A stretch of 64,000 bases of DNA, from the NCBI GenBank assembly GCA_936936565.1, contig CAKZIX010000118.1, forward strand, positions 1 to 64,000, given 5' to 3'. A program made the position numbers and the translations under genes. Source of the DNA: an uncultured Nocardiaceae bacterium. Lineage in GTDB: Bacteria; Actinomycetota; Actinomycetes; Mycobacteriales; Mycobacteriaceae. Positions 63,898 to 64,000 of this stretch are shown here, piece after piece; the stretch's first letter is position 1; each line of letters begins with the position of its first letter. Below the pieces are notes generated by a model, which saw nothing but the letters and a program-made list of their open reading frames with translations, searched no databases and had not been told where the DNA came from.

Positions 63898-64000
63898 TCT
63901 TGTGTCGTGCATCGAACCCCTCGCGACATGGGTGCATGGCCTGGTCAGACGTAATTGCCGGAATCCGAGCCCGGGGCGCACGTTCCTGATTCGTGTGGGG

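Noticed and set aside
1..64000. CRISPR array
   Set aside because: No set of regularly spaced short repeats was seen, and no cas genes.

Overview
The window reads as a GC-rich, mycolic-acid-type actinomycete chromosome (Nocardia/Rhodococcus/Gordonia-like). The GC-rich codons with many GTG starts, the dcd gene beside a tRNA-Gly gene, the TetR and MerR regulators and the initiator tRNA sequence all fit; genus is an inference. Core-looking genes flank a mosaic accessory region of about 54 kb (roughly 3.4-57.9 kb).

Left core (1-3.4 kb): a DUF218/SanA-like membrane protein, a polyprenyl-phosphate sugar transferase, dCTP deaminase (dcd), a VOC-fold protein and tRNA-Gly(CCC). Right core (58.0-63.9 kb): recQ, initiator tRNA-Met, a serine beta-lactamase-like hydrolase with its MerR regulator, and a TetR gene with a near-perfect operator. 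At 57,880 lies a 40-bp copy of the 3' part of the initiator tRNA followed by its own terminator, which looks like the right attachment site of an integrated element.

Accessory part, left (3.4-24 kb): a three-gene recombinase/DDE transposase unit; a tightly overlapping operon of a membrane-anchored pseudo-ATPase, an active HerA/VirB4-type ATPase, a calpain-like cysteine protease and a small protein (8.6-15.2 kb, the best candidate for an undescribed system); an orphan AbiEi-like antitoxin; a DprA + ComF-type phosphoribosyltransferase + DNA methyltransferase cluster; and a DrmB-like (DUF1998) protein cut off by an IS21-family element. That element also cuts the gene on its other side, so it marks a deletion or rearrangement.

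Accessory part, middle (24-40.6 kb): plasmid-type genes. They include a pentapeptide-repeat/amidoligase fusion paired with a class II glutamine amidotransferase, two tandem paralogues of an unknown family, a TGT-like protein coupled to a second DprA, DUF3560, an intact glycine-zipper protein and its decayed copy, and a DUF2130 nuclease-like/ParB-Srx pair.

Accessory part, right (40.6-57.9 kb): a 7.2-kb compound transposon driven by an IS1634-type transposase and flanked by a perfect 125-bp direct repeat. It carries TetR, MpaB/Lcp-like oxygenase, aldehyde dehydrogenase and acyl-CoA ligase genes, which read as an oxidative-cleavage catabolic route. After it come an HNH endonuclease, a compact operon of small genes with an ArdC-like antirestriction protein, DUF3841, an ImmA/IrrE peptidase with a possible MazF/PemK-like partner, and DUF4192.

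Three genes (recombinase A, the acyl-CoA ligase and a small gene near 51 kb) each carry an apparent single-base insertion in a short homopolymer. These could be real decay or sequencing error.
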